A stretch of DNA of 47,619 nt from Marinifilaceae bacterium (GTDB lineage Bacteria; Bacteroidota; Bacteroidia; Bacteroidales; Marinifilaceae), in NCBI GenBank assembly GCA_025210485.1, contig JAOARN010000022.1, forward strand, positions 1 through 47,619, given 5' to 3'. Under the pieces are notes generated by a model. That model made no database searches, was not told the origin of the DNA, and saw only the letters and a program-made list of their open reading frames with translations. Below, one piece after another: positions 8,068-16,372 of this stretch; the first letter of the stretch is position 1; the number at the start of each line of letters is the position of its first letter. The position numbers and the translations under genes were made by a program.

Positions 8068-8670
8068 TTATACCCTATTTGTCCAACCAGGAATAAAAAC
8101 TTCCTGCTCTTTGTTATTTTTAGCAATTTTCTCGTATTTAACAAGTTGGTAAAAATTAATCCATTTTAACAACCAATTTTCAAGAAGTTTTATATTTCTA
8201 GACTTAAACCTTTCTGTTTCAAAGTACAGTTTATATGCACTCAAAGTTTTAGAACCAAAACCTCCATCGACTAAAAGATCTTTATAATCTTTTTCATTCC
8301 TATTTAGAATGTTTAAGGATTTCTGAAGACATTTTATAGCATAGTTTAGCCCCATATTTACAGCTGTGTCAAATAATTCATTTGCGATTCTTTGTCTTAA
8401 TTGAGAAGCAAGTAGTTTATTCCAGAACTGCTCTTTGTAAAAATCCATTACTGCTTGATTTAAACTTATATTATAATCCAAATGCCCTATCCAATTACCA
8501 GAAGCAAACTCAAGATTCTTCATTTCATCTATAATGATCCATCCATACCAATCGCCCCAATGAACCCTAGAAATACCTTTATAAGTTTCACCTCCTTTGT
8601 CTTTTTTATGATTAGAGTATCCTCCCTCATGACCGAGAGTTTTTTTAAAAGCTTTTTCAAAATCTGCCAT
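8068..8670 (-). CDS. Endolysin, glycoside hydrolase family 108 muramidase
   Basis: 200 residues. The N-terminus has the hallmark HEGGYSNHKKDKGGETYKGI at residues 14-33, where Glu15 is the expected catalytic acid of the GH108 N-acetylmuramidase family. A C-terminal peptidoglycan-binding-like part (about 100-190, with DLLVDGGFGSKTLSAY) follows. There is no signal peptide, so it depends on the adjacent holin for release. It shares one base with the upstream Gp46/W-like gene. Confidence 0.92.
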   Translation of the reverse strand: MADFEKAFKKTLGHEGGYSNHKKDKGGETYKGISRVHWGDWYGWIIIDEMKNLEFASGNWIGHLDYNISLNQAVMDFYKEQFWNKLLASQLRQRIANELFDTAVNMGLNYAIKCLQKSLNILNRNEKDYKDLLVDGGFGSKTLSAYKLYFETERFKSRNIKLLENWLLKWINFYQLVKYEKIAKNNKEQEVFIPGWTNRV

Positions 8671-8954
8671 TACACTTTAATTTCAAGATTATCAATGTTT
8701 TTTATGTTTACTTCAGGATTAGAGAATACATCACTTTTTAATTCAATCTTTAATTCTCTTTCAAATTGCCTTAGTTTATCTTTAGAGCCCTTTAAAAATC
8801 GTTTAATACCAAAACCTGAAATAGGAAATTGCCTTAGTAGACCTTTAGGTGCCTCTACAATACAATCAATATGTTGCTGCTCTGAGTTTCCTGTAACAAA
8901 ATCACCATCTCGTATAATTGGATTTCTTACTGAATCAATTAAAATATCATTCAT
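8670..8954 (-). CDS. Baseplate wedge protein, Gp46/gpW (gp25-like)
   Basis: 94 residues. The opening DILIDSVRNPIIRDGDFVTG with the later GLLRQFPISGFGI matches the Gp46/gpW family, small wedge proteins related to the T4 gp25 lysozyme-like fold. It is followed by lysis genes and preceded by the spike gene across a 65-bp AT-rich spacer. Gene order spike, Gp46, then baseplate J agrees with Mu apart from the inserted lysis pair. Confidence 0.78.
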   Translation of the reverse strand: MNDILIDSVRNPIIRDGDFVTGNSEQQHIDCIVEAPKGLLRQFPISGFGIKRFLKGSKDKLRQFERELKIELKSDVFSNPEVNIKNIDNLEIKV

Positions 8955-9019
8955 TTTTAATTATTAGTTGTTAATTATTAATTATGAGTTACTTCTAGTT
9001 CACTAATCATTAAAAATTA
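8955..9019. repeat. TTAAT-type AT-rich intergenic spacer
   Basis: The gap is built of short TTAATTATTA / GTTAATTATT iterations. The same kind of spacer fills gaps at 11226-11286, 11856-11888, 21517-21553, 23906-23947, 24455-24533 and 28033-28081, all inside the prophage. Confidence 0.55.
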
Positions 9020-9586
9020 TTAATGCTTAATTTTCTCATTAACTATATCAGAGAAATTTTCAGTTTCAGTTATTTTTTCTAACTCAGCCAACATGGTTGT
9101 TTGGTACATGGTTCCACCATCCATACTTCCTGATGCTGGCTTACCATTTTTTATGGCATTAATAATTCCATCAACTCTTTTGCTAAGTACTCCTAATTGC
9201 TTAACAAGCTTATCCACGATAATAATTCCACCAAGCTTTCCCCCATTAATTAATATATTGTCTTGATTAATAATTAGAGTAGATTCTCCAAACTTGATAT
9301 TGAGTTCTTCTGGACATTCACAAGCTAAAACAAAAGCCTCAGTTGCATTATTTTCTATTAGGCTGCATAATACTCTAGATCCAATCTTTGGTATGCTAGT
9401 AATATTATTTTCTAACTCACCAATAATAGCATTTAAACGCACTTTAAATAGAGTCGGTTTGTCTTCTCTAGTGATGGTACAATATTGTTTATTTTCAGCA
9501 ATCTCTTTTACTGTTCCTAGGAATACGAAACTTGGGATACTCTTTTCTAAAAGCAATTCAACTAGCCGCTGAAATTTCTCTTCCAT
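9020..9586 (-). CDS. Baseplate spike / assembly protein (gpV, Mu gp45-like)
   Basis: 188 residues. An N-terminal OB-fold-like region (about 20-95: FLGTVKEIAENKQYCTITRED ... IPKIGSRVLCSLIE) is followed by a beta-helical needle-like stretch (about 100-120, IKFGESTLIINQDNILINGG) and a helical Gly/Ser-rich tail. This is the usual plan of gpV-type spikes that puncture the outer membrane. It begins one base before the end of the hub gene, as in other contractile tails where hub and spike are adjacent. Confidence 0.78.
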   Translation of the reverse strand: MEEKFQRLVELLLEKSIPSFVFLGTVKEIAENKQYCTITREDKPTLFKVRLNAIIGELENNITSIPKIGSRVLCSLIENNATEAFVLACECPEELNIKFGESTLIINQDNILINGGKLGGIIIVDKLVKQLGVLSKRVDGIINAIKNGKPASGSMDGGTMYQTTMLAELEKITETENFSDIVNEKIKH

Positions 9587-10572
9587 TATACTTTATAGCT
9601 AGCTTTATTAATTCGTTCAAAATAGGTTTCGCCCCATCTGATTTTTACCGATTCTATAAGGTAATTGCCTGCTCGTTCAGGTTCATCATTATCGATGATA
9701 TTCAAAATATCTCCAGCTTTTGTACGAGGTATTCCAAAACCTGTAATAGAACCTGAATAGCCATCAAAACATAGCTGTTTTAATTTAGCTTTAGCATATT
9801 GTTTTAATTCCGAATTGCTTACATCTCCGAAATTTAAAGTCCTTACCATGGCATTTGAGTCTGTACTTCCTATTTCTTCTTTTATTTTTGTCCCATTTGC
9901 TTTATTTGCAATAGCGATAATCTTAATCTTATAATCTTCTTTCCTTTTGAACTTTAACTTATTATCCTTAATATTTCTTTTAAATTCGTATTTATGGGTT
10001 GCTCCAGAACTATTTTTTATATCATAAGCAAAGCCACAATACAAAATATTATCCTTAAGATATGTATAAAGACCATATTGTTTTTTTAGATATAGAAAGA
10101 CTTGATAAGAGCTTTGATTATCAATAATAAATTTACTAAAACTCAAATCAGGACATTGATGTTTGTGATTTGGAGCTATGGTCTTTAATAATTCACTTAG
10201 GCTTAGCTTTTCCCAACTTTCTACAAAATTATTTTGTTTAAATATATACATCTCATCATCTAAGTGTATTTTCAGAGGTGCATCACTTTCTATCTCTCTG
10301 ACATATCCTTCAAATTCTTGGTGTATTTTATCATTGTAACCCAAGTATATTTTTGCTTTGTCACCAACCTTAATACAGTCCAAAAGGGCTTTTTGCTTAA
10401 ATGATTTTATATTCTTAGGCAGAACTACTGTTGCCTTATCTGATAATTCAATTACTGATTCATCAATCTCTACAGAGTTGATTTGCTCAAATTTGTATGA
10501 GCCTATTTCTACTTTAGCATGTAAGTTTACATACATAATACAGAGTGTTATAAGTACTAAAATTGATTTCAT
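9586..10572 (-). CDS. Baseplate hub protein (Mu gp44 / gp27-like)
   Basis: 328 residues. After a hydrophobic leader, KVEIGSYKFEQINSVEIDES (about 20-39) begins the hub beta-barrel, with ATVVLPKN near 48-55, and the C-terminal half (about 245-328, with PRTKAGDILNIIDNDEPERAGNYLIES) is the second hub barrel. The first 19 residues read like a signal peptide (KSILVLITLCIMYVNLHA), which is odd for a cytoplasmic structural protein; a start at Met13 (position 10536) would remove most of it. The ATG at 10572 is better spaced after the upstream stop. Context between DUF6046-like protein and spike supports the hub call. Confidence 0.78.
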   Translation of the reverse strand: MKSILVLITLCIMYVNLHAKVEIGSYKFEQINSVEIDESVIELSDKATVVLPKNIKSFKQKALLDCIKVGDKAKIYLGYNDKIHQEFEGYVREIESDAPLKIHLDDEMYIFKQNNFVESWEKLSLSELLKTIAPNHKHQCPDLSFSKFIIDNQSSYQVFLYLKKQYGLYTYLKDNILYCGFAYDIKNSSGATHKYEFKRNIKDNKLKFKRKEDYKIKIIAIANKANGTKIKEEIGSTDSNAMVRTLNFGDVSNSELKQYAKAKLKQLCFDGYSGSITGFGIPRTKAGDILNIIDNDEPERAGNYLIESVKIRWGETYFERINKASYKV

Positions 10573-10577
10573 TACTA

Positions 10578-11225
10578 CTAGTTTAATTCAAATTCAATTG
10601 GTTTTATAGAGCGAGCTTGCAGAGAGTACTTTATCGTATCAGGAAAACCTTCTACCATATCGAAGCTTATTGATTTAAAGTAAATAGAATCAATCCCCTT
10701 GTCAGAAAAAAGATTTCCAGTTATTTCAACCCTATCATTTATCTCGAAGAAATTGTTTAGTTCCTCTACCTTTTTCTTAGGGTAATGATGACTCTCCATA
10801 TCTATAATAATTCCTGAGAGTTTGATATTCCAAGGCTTTAAGCCATAGTTTTCGACAACTACCGCATCAGAACCATTCACATAGGTTTCCTTTATTGCTT
10901 TGGATCTATTAAAACTAACCATTGGTGGAGGAGCAAAGAAGCTTCCTGTTTTTTCTTCCGATTTATTAAACAGTTCTGCCATCTTTCCTTTAAATAAACC
11001 TGATTTACCTTGAGTGAAAGGCAATGAACCAAAATTCAAAATTATACCTTTAGCTTTCATGCTAATATTCTCGAACTCTTCTTCTTCACCCTCATAGAGT
11101 TCAAAATTCTTATAGATACCTGAATTTGATATACCTACATTCAAAATTTTTGATCCAAAATTTTTTGCTAAAAAGCCAAATGCATTCTGATATCGTGTTG
11201 CTAAGTCTATTCTATAATTACCCAT
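10578..11225 (-). CDS. Tail/baseplate protein, possibly DUF6046
   Basis: 215 residues placed between the tail chaperone and the baseplate hub, where Mu encodes its circulation/tail-initiator protein. The middle holds an ETYVNGSDAVVVENYGLKPWNIKLSGI segment (about 112-138) followed by a Tyr-Pro-Lys loop and NNFFEINDRVEITG, a layout I associate with the Bacteroidetes DUF6046 tail family; the family name is from memory and moderate. It is probably a connector between tail tube and hub. No tape-measure gene lies beside it, unlike in most phages. Confidence 0.6.
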   Translation of the reverse strand: MGNYRIDLATRYQNAFGFLAKNFGSKILNVGISNSGIYKNFELYEGEEEEFENISMKAKGIILNFGSLPFTQGKSGLFKGKMAELFNKSEEKTGSFFAPPPMVSFNRSKAIKETYVNGSDAVVVENYGLKPWNIKLSGIIIDMESHHYPKKKVEELNNFFEINDRVEITGNLFSDKGIDSIYFKSISFDMVEGFPDTIKYSLQARSIKPIEFELN

Positions 11226-11286
11226 GTTTTTTTAATTGTAATTATCAATTGTTAATGTGATTTTATTAACCACTTACAATTAACCA
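11226..11286. repeat. TTAAT-type AT-rich intergenic spacer
   Basis: Short iterations of AATTGTTAAT and TTAACC fill this gap between the chaperone frameshift extension and the DUF6046-like gene. Confidence 0.5.
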
Positions 11287-11499
11287 TTATCCATCACTAA
11301 GCTTTGTTCCTAAAATTTTGCTTTCTGCAAGCCATTGTATTTGCCTTAATTTTTCCATCCAAATTTCATCATCCAAATCCTCGGGATGTGGAATATTGAA
11401 ATAAAAACTCATCAAGGCATTTGTTTTTCTTACTAAGTCGCACATATCACCGAGGCTATCATTAGTATATAGCCTCGGGTAGTGCTCTATTAGTTTTTT
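11287..11499 (-). CDS. Frameshift extension of the tail assembly chaperone
   Basis: A -1 slip on the heptamer at 11493-11499 continues translation past the zero-frame stop for 68 further codons to the TAA at 11287-11289, giving a fusion of about 189 residues. The extension is charged and aromatic (LIEHYPRL, DEIWMEKLRQIQWLAES) and has no good start codon near its beginning, so it is most simply a frameshift-only domain, equivalent to the T part of lambda G-T or Mu gp42. No standalone gene otherwise explains this gap. Confidence 0.75.
   Translation of the reverse strand, partial: KKLIEHYPRLYTNDSLGDMCDLVRKTNALMSFYFNIPHPEDLDDEIWMEKLRQIQWLAESKILGTKLSDG
11450..11499 (-). promoter_or_regulatory. 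Programmed -1 ribosomal frameshift signal
   Basis: On the minus strand, codons ATA AAA AAC precede the TAA stop, forming the slippery heptamer A AAA AAC (11493-11499). Fourteen nt downstream lies a perfect 10-bp stem, CCGAGGCTAT with ATAGCCTCGG (11469-11478 and 11450-11459), with a 9-nt loop. The spacer is longer than the usual 5-9 nt, but both elements are exact. Confidence 0.8.
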
Positions 11500-11855
11500 A
11501 TTATTGCCTTTCTTACTGGAATTAATTCAGCTGCTGCACTGAAAGCTGCGAAAAAAGCATCATCATTTTCTAAGATAAAAGTCTTGTCAGACAAGACACA
11601 GGCTTTAATAAGAATCTCCTTTGCCTTATTAGGGCTTTTATCTATCCATTTTTCAAACTCGCCCATGGTGTTTCGATCAGGAACACGTATGACGATATCC
11701 ATTGTTTCTGTTTCTTCATCGTCAAGATACAGAGTTGCGACTTTCACCTTCTTTTGTCCATATCTTTCTTTCCATGCTGCAAACATTGCATTTGTTACAC
11801 CTTCAGGTAATACTAATTTTTTATCAGTTTTTTTAATATTTTCTTTTTCTGCCAT
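11490..11855 (-). CDS. Tail assembly chaperone, zero-frame product
   Basis: 121 residues, acidic and helical, lying just downstream of the tail tube gene where tail chaperones are found (Mu gp41, lambda G). Residues about 36-60 (VKVATLYLDDEETETMDIVIRVPD) and 95-115 (ILENDDAFFAAFSAAAELIPV) form a small mixed fold. The slippery codons are the last two before the stop. The chaperone coats the tape measure during tail assembly and is usually absent from the virion. Function rests on position plus the frameshift signal rather than on strong sequence identity. Confidence 0.8.
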   Translation of the reverse strand: MAEKENIKKTDKKLVLPEGVTNAMFAAWKERYGQKKVKVATLYLDDEETETMDIVIRVPDRNTMGEFEKWIDKSPNKAKEILIKACVLSDKTFILENDDAFFAAFSAAAELIPVRKAIIKN

Positions 11856-11888
11856 TTTTCTAAAATTCTAACAATTAAGAGTTAATGA

Positions 11889-12305
11889 TTAAATATTATT
11901 GTACTTTATGTCTAACACAAACATTTCAAATTGCTTCCCAAGACCCATTTCTCCAGTAACTTCTCTCCCCTGCGTCTGAAACTTACAGGTAATAGTATCA
12001 TTTATGATATCATTATACTCATCGACAAAACTTACATTTATATCGAATGGTTTTATGGATAAAAGATTACCTTTTGCAGCTTTTTCGATTGCCACAATTT
12101 CTTCCATAGGAAAAGTTATGGAACATGAATTTTCAATTTTACCCATGCTCCAACTCCTTGCTTTTCTTTTTAAAGAATAATTACGCTGATGCTCCTGGGT
12201 AGTTTCATAAGTAATCTCTGTAACTTCTGAATCAGGATTCCCCAACATATTGACAATGACATCACCACTGTCGTAGGCTTTCCCATTTTTATTTATTCTT
12301 GCCAT
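11889..12305 (-). CDS. Tail tube protein
   Basis: 138 residues, compact and beta-rich: GKAYDSGDVIVNMLG at the start, EVTEITYETTQEHQRNYSL in the middle and DEYNDIINDTITCKFQ near the end. Size, the one-base overlap with the sheath gene upstream and the chaperone downstream identify it as the tube subunit of a contractile tail (Mu gpM equivalent). The tube is the DNA channel inside the sheath. Confidence 0.8.
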   Translation of the reverse strand: MARINKNGKAYDSGDVIVNMLGNPDSEVTEITYETTQEHQRNYSLKRKARSWSMGKIENSCSITFPMEEIVAIEKAAKGNLLSIKPFDINVSFVDEYNDIINDTITCKFQTQGREVTGEMGLGKQFEMFVLDIKYNNI

Positions 12306-13549
12306 TACAATTTGTTCTTAAGGTTAATAGTTCCAGATATTTTATTTATTGTTCCGTAGGGAACTACTGTGAAAGAGGCAATTAAAGCCTTTTCTCCAGA
12401 TAGTAAATCGGAATTTGAATCGATACTTGTTTTACCTTCGGATATTTCTCCAGCATTCTCCATAAGCTCAAAGGCTATATCACCTATGCCTTCAAAATAC
12501 TTAACAGTTCCAAGAGTTAATTTACCTGTTTTAGGATCTAATTTTTGTACAGTTTTTACTTTTGGTAGTAATTGAATTCTTAATAATCTGGCCGCTTTAT
12601 CAAGTGTTCTTCCAAGCGAAATAGTATGTTCATTCACATAAGATTCTGAATCAATCGATGCTTCGACACAGGTATGATCATTGTTCCATCGCAAACCTAC
12701 TAGTCCAATTTCACGAATAGGGAAAATATAATGTTTGCCATCTAAGGTACTCCATTCATGTTCTACATCTTTAATTTGCTGATGTGATGATAAGCCACCA
12801 ATCATAAAGGCATCTTTACCCGAATCGGTAATATTCATGCTTTCATTTTCACCTATATTTTGGTTGATTTTGCATTTAGCAACACAACCCAAAGCAGTGC
12901 CTACAGCAGCATGTTTTTTGCCTATATCATCAAGTTTTTCAGCATAGTTCCAATCTTGCCCAATTACTACTGAAACTTTTTCAGCAGGAGTGTCAGGTAT
13001 TGCTTTTAAATCTAATACAGAACCTGCATTACCTACATAGTCTCTGCCTTCCAATAATATATTTAGAGGTCGATAATGATTAAAACACCAATTTGAAAAC
13101 TCCTGTGCTTTTGCAATAGCCGCTCTTACTTCCGAATTTAAACCATCAACAGCAGTATCAGTATATCCATTTGCAGGATTAATAGAAACGGCTAATTGTT
13201 TGATTTGCCCATCGGCATCATTTATAAGTTTTTGAGCCAAGTTAACATCAGTTAAAAGCTCCGACATGGTTTTTGATTGTTCGGCAATCATTAAATGCAA
13301 TTCCGTACCATCTCCAGCCATGCGATAAAACTCTTTTATGTGATAATACAATCTAACTTTATTCGTTTTATCGTATTCGGAAGTGATGCCTAAATCCTCT
13401 GCCATTTTAAGATTTCCGATTGTATAGAGCTTACCATATTCGAGCTTAGCCGATACAGATACGCAAGTTGCTATCAAACCTGAAGTGCTATCGGCGGAAC
13501 CTGATGCATTAGCTCCAATAGTTCCTTTTTTTATATCAACTCCGCTCAT
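12305..13549 (-). CDS. Contractile tail sheath protein (DUF2586-like)
   Basis: 414 residues. The N-terminus (KGTIGANASGSADSTSGLIATC), the central LNILLEGRDYVGNAGSVLDL (about 168-187) and the ARLLRIQLLPKVKTVQ segment (about 317-332) with the GLVGLRWNNDHTCVE core match the DUF2586 tail-sheath family found in Bacteroidetes phages. The protein forms the contractile outer cylinder and is followed immediately by the tube gene. It defines the phage as a myovirus-type particle. Confidence 0.85.
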   Translation of the reverse strand: MSGVDIKKGTIGANASGSADSTSGLIATCVSVSAKLEYGKLYTIGNLKMAEDLGITSEYDKTNKVRLYYHIKEFYRMAGDGTELHLMIAEQSKTMSELLTDVNLAQKLINDADGQIKQLAVSINPANGYTDTAVDGLNSEVRAAIAKAQEFSNWCFNHYRPLNILLEGRDYVGNAGSVLDLKAIPDTPAEKVSVVIGQDWNYAEKLDDIGKKHAAVGTALGCVAKCKINQNIGENESMNITDSGKDAFMIGGLSSHQQIKDVEHEWSTLDGKHYIFPIREIGLVGLRWNNDHTCVEASIDSESYVNEHTISLGRTLDKAARLLRIQLLPKVKTVQKLDPKTGKLTLGTVKYFEGIGDIAFELMENAGEISEGKTSIDSNSDLLSGEKALIASFTVVPYGTINKISGTINLKNKL

Positions 13550-13914
13550 TATTCCTTATTTTTAAGTTCCTCAATTTCATTTTCTATTCTTGAAACTTCT
13601 TTGTCTAAATCTTTTATTAAATCAAAATGTTTTTCCAATTCAGACTCCTCCAGATTATCAACATTTTGTTCATTAGCTTCTTTTAGTTTCATCTCAGCAT
13701 CTAGCAATTCTTGTTGTTTGCAAGCTATCAACTGCTCTAAACTTTCAGGCTCAGCAACAATGCACTTGACTCTACTTTTCTTATTGTCAACAGAAATAAG
13801 AGCGAGATTTATACTGGAAAAAAATTCACCTTTATCGTTTGTAAATATCTCAGTCCAATTATTACTTTGCATTAAATCTTGAGCCTTTTTTTTAATTTCT
13901 TCTGATAGTTTCAT
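13549..13914 (-). CDS. Coiled-coil protein in tail module, unknown
   Basis: 121 residues. The second half (about 58-121) is a long charged coiled coil (SLEQLIACKQQELLDAEMKLKEAN and a similar Glu/Lys-rich end); the first half is a small mixed region. It overlaps both neighbours by a few bases, between a small membrane protein and the sheath. In Mu the equivalent slot holds gp36-38-like connector genes, but no similarity is visible. Function unknown. Confidence 0.65.
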   Translation of the reverse strand: MKLSEEIKKKAQDLMQSNNWTEIFTNDKGEFFSSINLALISVDNKKSRVKCIVAEPESLEQLIACKQQELLDAEMKLKEANEQNVDNLEESELEKHFDLIKDLDKEVSRIENEIEELKNKE

Positions 13915-14150
13915 AGTTTACTTTTAATAAGTACTACAATAATTGATGTAAGCAAAGAAGATAAAAAGGCAATAACTCCAGACCAAACTTTTGTTTTTGT
14001 TTCAATATTGCTTACACGCACCAATAAGTCGGTGTAACTTCCTGAAAGTTTATCCATTTTATGATTCATTTCAAGTACTTTGCTATTCAGTATAACTAAC
14101 AGTTCTCTTTGTGTAAGTCTATTTAGATCTATTTCTTGGTTATCGCTCAT
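13911..14150 (-). CDS. Small coiled-coil membrane protein
   Basis: 79 residues: a helical region (10-50) with heptads (LLVILNSKVLEMNHKMDKL) and one transmembrane segment near 55-75 (VWSGVIAFLSSLLTSIIVVLI), then a short Lys-rich tail. The layout resembles XhlA-like haemolysin/holin-associated proteins. It may assist lysis, or be an accessory to capsid assembly, as it follows the major capsid gene. A TTTAAA-N5-TTTAAA motif lies 13 nt upstream of its start. Confidence 0.62.
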   Translation of the reverse strand: MSDNQEIDLNRLTQRELLVILNSKVLEMNHKMDKLSGSYTDLLVRVSNIETKTKVWSGVIAFLSSLLTSIIVVLIKSKL

Positions 14151-14162
14151 TTTATCTGTCTT

Positions 14163-14179
14163 TTTAAATTCTATTTAAA
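14163..14179. repeat. TTTAAA-N5-TTTAAA boundary motif, copy 2
   Basis: TTTAAATTCTATTTAAA fills the gap between the capsid gene and the small membrane-protein gene, 12-13 nt upstream of the latter's start. Confidence 0.55.
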
Positions 14180-14185
14180 TAATTA

Positions 14186-15064
14186 TTAAATGATTGCCCC
14201 AAGTGCTTGCTGCTTTTGTGGCAAGGCTATAAATCTATGTCTGAAGTTGACTAGGTTTCTTTGAGTAGTAGGGTTGTTTTCGGCTTTTGAGGAATACATT
14301 TTAGTACTGCCTTTTGCTTTACTAACCCTTTTCTTAACAAAAGCCACTGATGCTTTTAAATCTCCATCTCCAGCTACAGCACCAAAAGAAACTTTTGCTT
14401 TTGTAGTTTTATTAATCAAGGGTGAATACAATGATTGGTAAATTTCAAAATCATACATATCTGAAATTTTACCCTTTTTGTGATTAGTATACAGGGCTCT
14501 AAATTCTTTGTCCTCTAGTAGTAAATCTCCACAATGTTGAGAATTTAAAACCAAACGTCTTCCTTCTATGGCAATGCCTGCATTATCAAAAGCAATTTTA
14601 AGATTGATAATATCATTTCTTACTAATCTTTTTCTGCCTGTTCCATCATCAGCGCCACTAGCAATTAATACTGGAGTATTCGCTGTATGTTTTGCAGGAC
14701 AGATAGAATGTAAGGCTTTTTGAAATTTTTTGTCCGACATATTATCGGCATGCTTATTTTTAGCACGACCAATTTTATCATATGTGCAAGCCTCTAATTC
14801 ATCATCTGAAATTGATGTGGCTTTAGTTTGATATTTATCCAATTTGATGGCGATATCTTCATCGTCAAAATCTTGTATTGGAATAGGATAAGTTGTATTG
14901 TTGATTAATACTTCAGGGTCGATACCACTATCGGTTAAATGCAATGTATCATTATCCACATATTGATCTAAATTATCAACACCATCTAACCAAGATCCAT
15001 CTTCTTTTTGTTGAAGTCTGGCAACAACCCCTTTTATCCAAACTTGTTTTTTTACAGTTCCCAT
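14186..15064 (-). CDS. Major capsid protein
   Basis: 292 residues directly after the prohead protease/scaffold gene. The segment KIGRAKNKHADNMSDKKFQKALHSI (about 96-120), the RRLVLNSQHCGDLLLEDKEFRALYTNHKKGKIS stretch (about 170-202) and the DFEIYQSLYSPLI segment that follows match the major capsid proteins of Bacteroidetes transposable phages, which have the HK97 fold. The N-terminal part (10-60, with two Asp-rich loops) fits the N-arm. Assignment draws on both sequence flavour and position. Confidence 0.83.
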   Translation of the reverse strand: MGTVKKQVWIKGVVARLQQKEDGSWLDGVDNLDQYVDNDTLHLTDSGIDPEVLINNTTYPIPIQDFDDEDIAIKLDKYQTKATSISDDELEACTYDKIGRAKNKHADNMSDKKFQKALHSICPAKHTANTPVLIASGADDGTGRKRLVRNDIINLKIAFDNAGIAIEGRRLVLNSQHCGDLLLEDKEFRALYTNHKKGKISDMYDFEIYQSLYSPLINKTTKAKVSFGAVAGDGDLKASVAFVKKRVSKAKGSTKMYSSKAENNPTTQRNLVNFRHRFIALPQKQQALGAII

Positions 15065-15090
15065 TTATCTTATTTAATAAGGTTTTTTAA

Positions 15091-16218
15091 TTATTCTGGT
15101 AATTCTCCGAACTCTACTTTATATAAAGCATTGAAAGTTTCTTTGTTCTCTTTTTCGAGTTTAGCTAAAGCCTTAGGGTCTTTTTCCTGATAGTCGTTCC
15201 AAGTCCAGTTTTTTCTGTCCTCTTTTTTACCTGTTGCTTGAGTCGATGCTTGTCCTCCTCCAGTATGCAACATTTCTGATAGCGACGTTCGTGGCTTTAA
15301 TGCATTCAATGCCATTCTAAGGGCATCTAGTCCAGCACTTTTACCTATTTTTATATAATTTTCTTTTTCATCGTCCGACATGCTTATTCCTTCTTCATTA
15401 GACTTTGCATCGATAATGCTATCTATTTCAGAATCTTTATAAGATTTTAACTCGTTTTGAGCTTTTGTTTTTGCTTGTTTTTCTGCTTCTAGCTTAGCAT
15501 CAATTGCTTCCATTATTGCAGTGTCTGAACTGTCTGCCGTTACATTTTTCAAATCGTATCGGGCAATCATAAGGGTTTTATCCATTTTCTTATTTTTAGG
15601 AATATCTATTAATATTGATTTATACTGTTGATATAAAGCTTCTGCTCCAAGTGTTTTTGCTTCGTTTTTATCTAAATTTCTTATATCTTTGCTGCTTGGC
15701 TTTATAATTTTATTTACCAAACCTTTAGCTAAGGCTTCGTTAGCATCCAACCAGTGATCCACACCATCAAAATATTTTGCTGCTTCAGATTCTTTTTCTC
15801 CTGTTTTTTGGCTGTATTGTTTTGCAAAATTTCTTTCCATTGACCTAAGTAGTTTCGCTGCACTCAAATGCTTTGCAGCATTACCACTTGTATATCCACT
15901 AGGGCAATGAATCATGATAAAAGCATTTTCTGCCATTTCGACCTCTGATCCAGCAAGCATTATAATAGAACCCATAGATGCGGCAACTCCGTCAATAATG
16001 AATTTAATCTCTAAGCTTGAATTTATAAGGCTATTATATATTACATTCCCTTCAAATACCTCTCCTCCATAGCAATGTAATCGTATGTTAAGCTTTTTAT
16101 ATTTTTTCTCTATTTCGTCAAGAAGCATAGAGAAATCTTTACCCGATCTTTGGGACCAGGAGCTTATCTGTCCATAAAATTTAATTTCAGCTTCAGTATT
16201 GCTTATTTTTTTTATCAT
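15091..16218 (-). CDS. Prohead protease (ClpP/S14 type) fused to scaffold
   Basis: 375 residues. The first 190 are a ClpP-like serine protease: nucleophile Ser81 in GVAASMGS, His104 in IMIHCPSGYTSG, and DHWLDANEALAKGLVNKI near 154-171 supplying the acidic region. The C-terminal part (about 230-330) is a Lys/Glu/Ala-rich helical scaffold (LEAEKQAKTKAQNELKSYKD), followed by a tail rich in Lys and Glu. This combination, encoded directly before the major capsid gene, is the usual Mu gpI/Z-type maturation protease with internal scaffold. It starts the leftward late operon. Confidence 0.9.
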   Translation of the reverse strand: MIKKISNTEAEIKFYGQISSWSQRSGKDFSMLLDEIEKKYKKLNIRLHCYGGEVFEGNVIYNSLINSSLEIKFIIDGVAASMGSIIMLAGSEVEMAENAFIMIHCPSGYTSGNAAKHLSAAKLLRSMERNFAKQYSQKTGEKESEAAKYFDGVDHWLDANEALAKGLVNKIIKPSSKDIRNLDKNEAKTLGAEALYQQYKSILIDIPKNKKMDKTLMIARYDLKNVTADSSDTAIMEAIDAKLEAEKQAKTKAQNELKSYKDSEIDSIIDAKSNEEGISMSDDEKENYIKIGKSAGLDALRMALNALKPRTSLSEMLHTGGGQASTQATGKKEDRKNWTWNDYQEKDPKALAKLEKENKETFNALYKVEFGELPE

Positions 16219-16372
16219 TTTAATTTGCTTTTTATCTAATCATGTTACAATTTTACGGCGTATTTTCATTCAAAACAAGTAGTAGTAATAGCCTTACATT
16301 TAACTTTTTAAGCCTTGGATTAATCTAAGTATTGTATGATTCACTTATGTAGTTTTGTAAAAAATTATGTAT
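16219..16372. promoter_or_regulatory. Divergent late-promoter region
   Basis: This 150-bp gap separates the two divergent late operons. On the plus strand TAGTTTTG (16350-16357) fits the -7 TAnnTTTG element, but no well-spaced -33 TTTG is seen, which suits an activator-dependent late promoter. No clear minus-strand element was found. If the -7 is real, the message would begin near the ATG at 16367, so the ATG at 16373 is the likelier start of the small terminase. Confidence 0.45.

Noticed and set aside
7596..9756. Several plus-strand frames opposite the holin, lysozyme, spike and hub genes
   Set aside because: They are antisense to genes with clear domains and have Ser/Phe/Leu-rich shadow composition.
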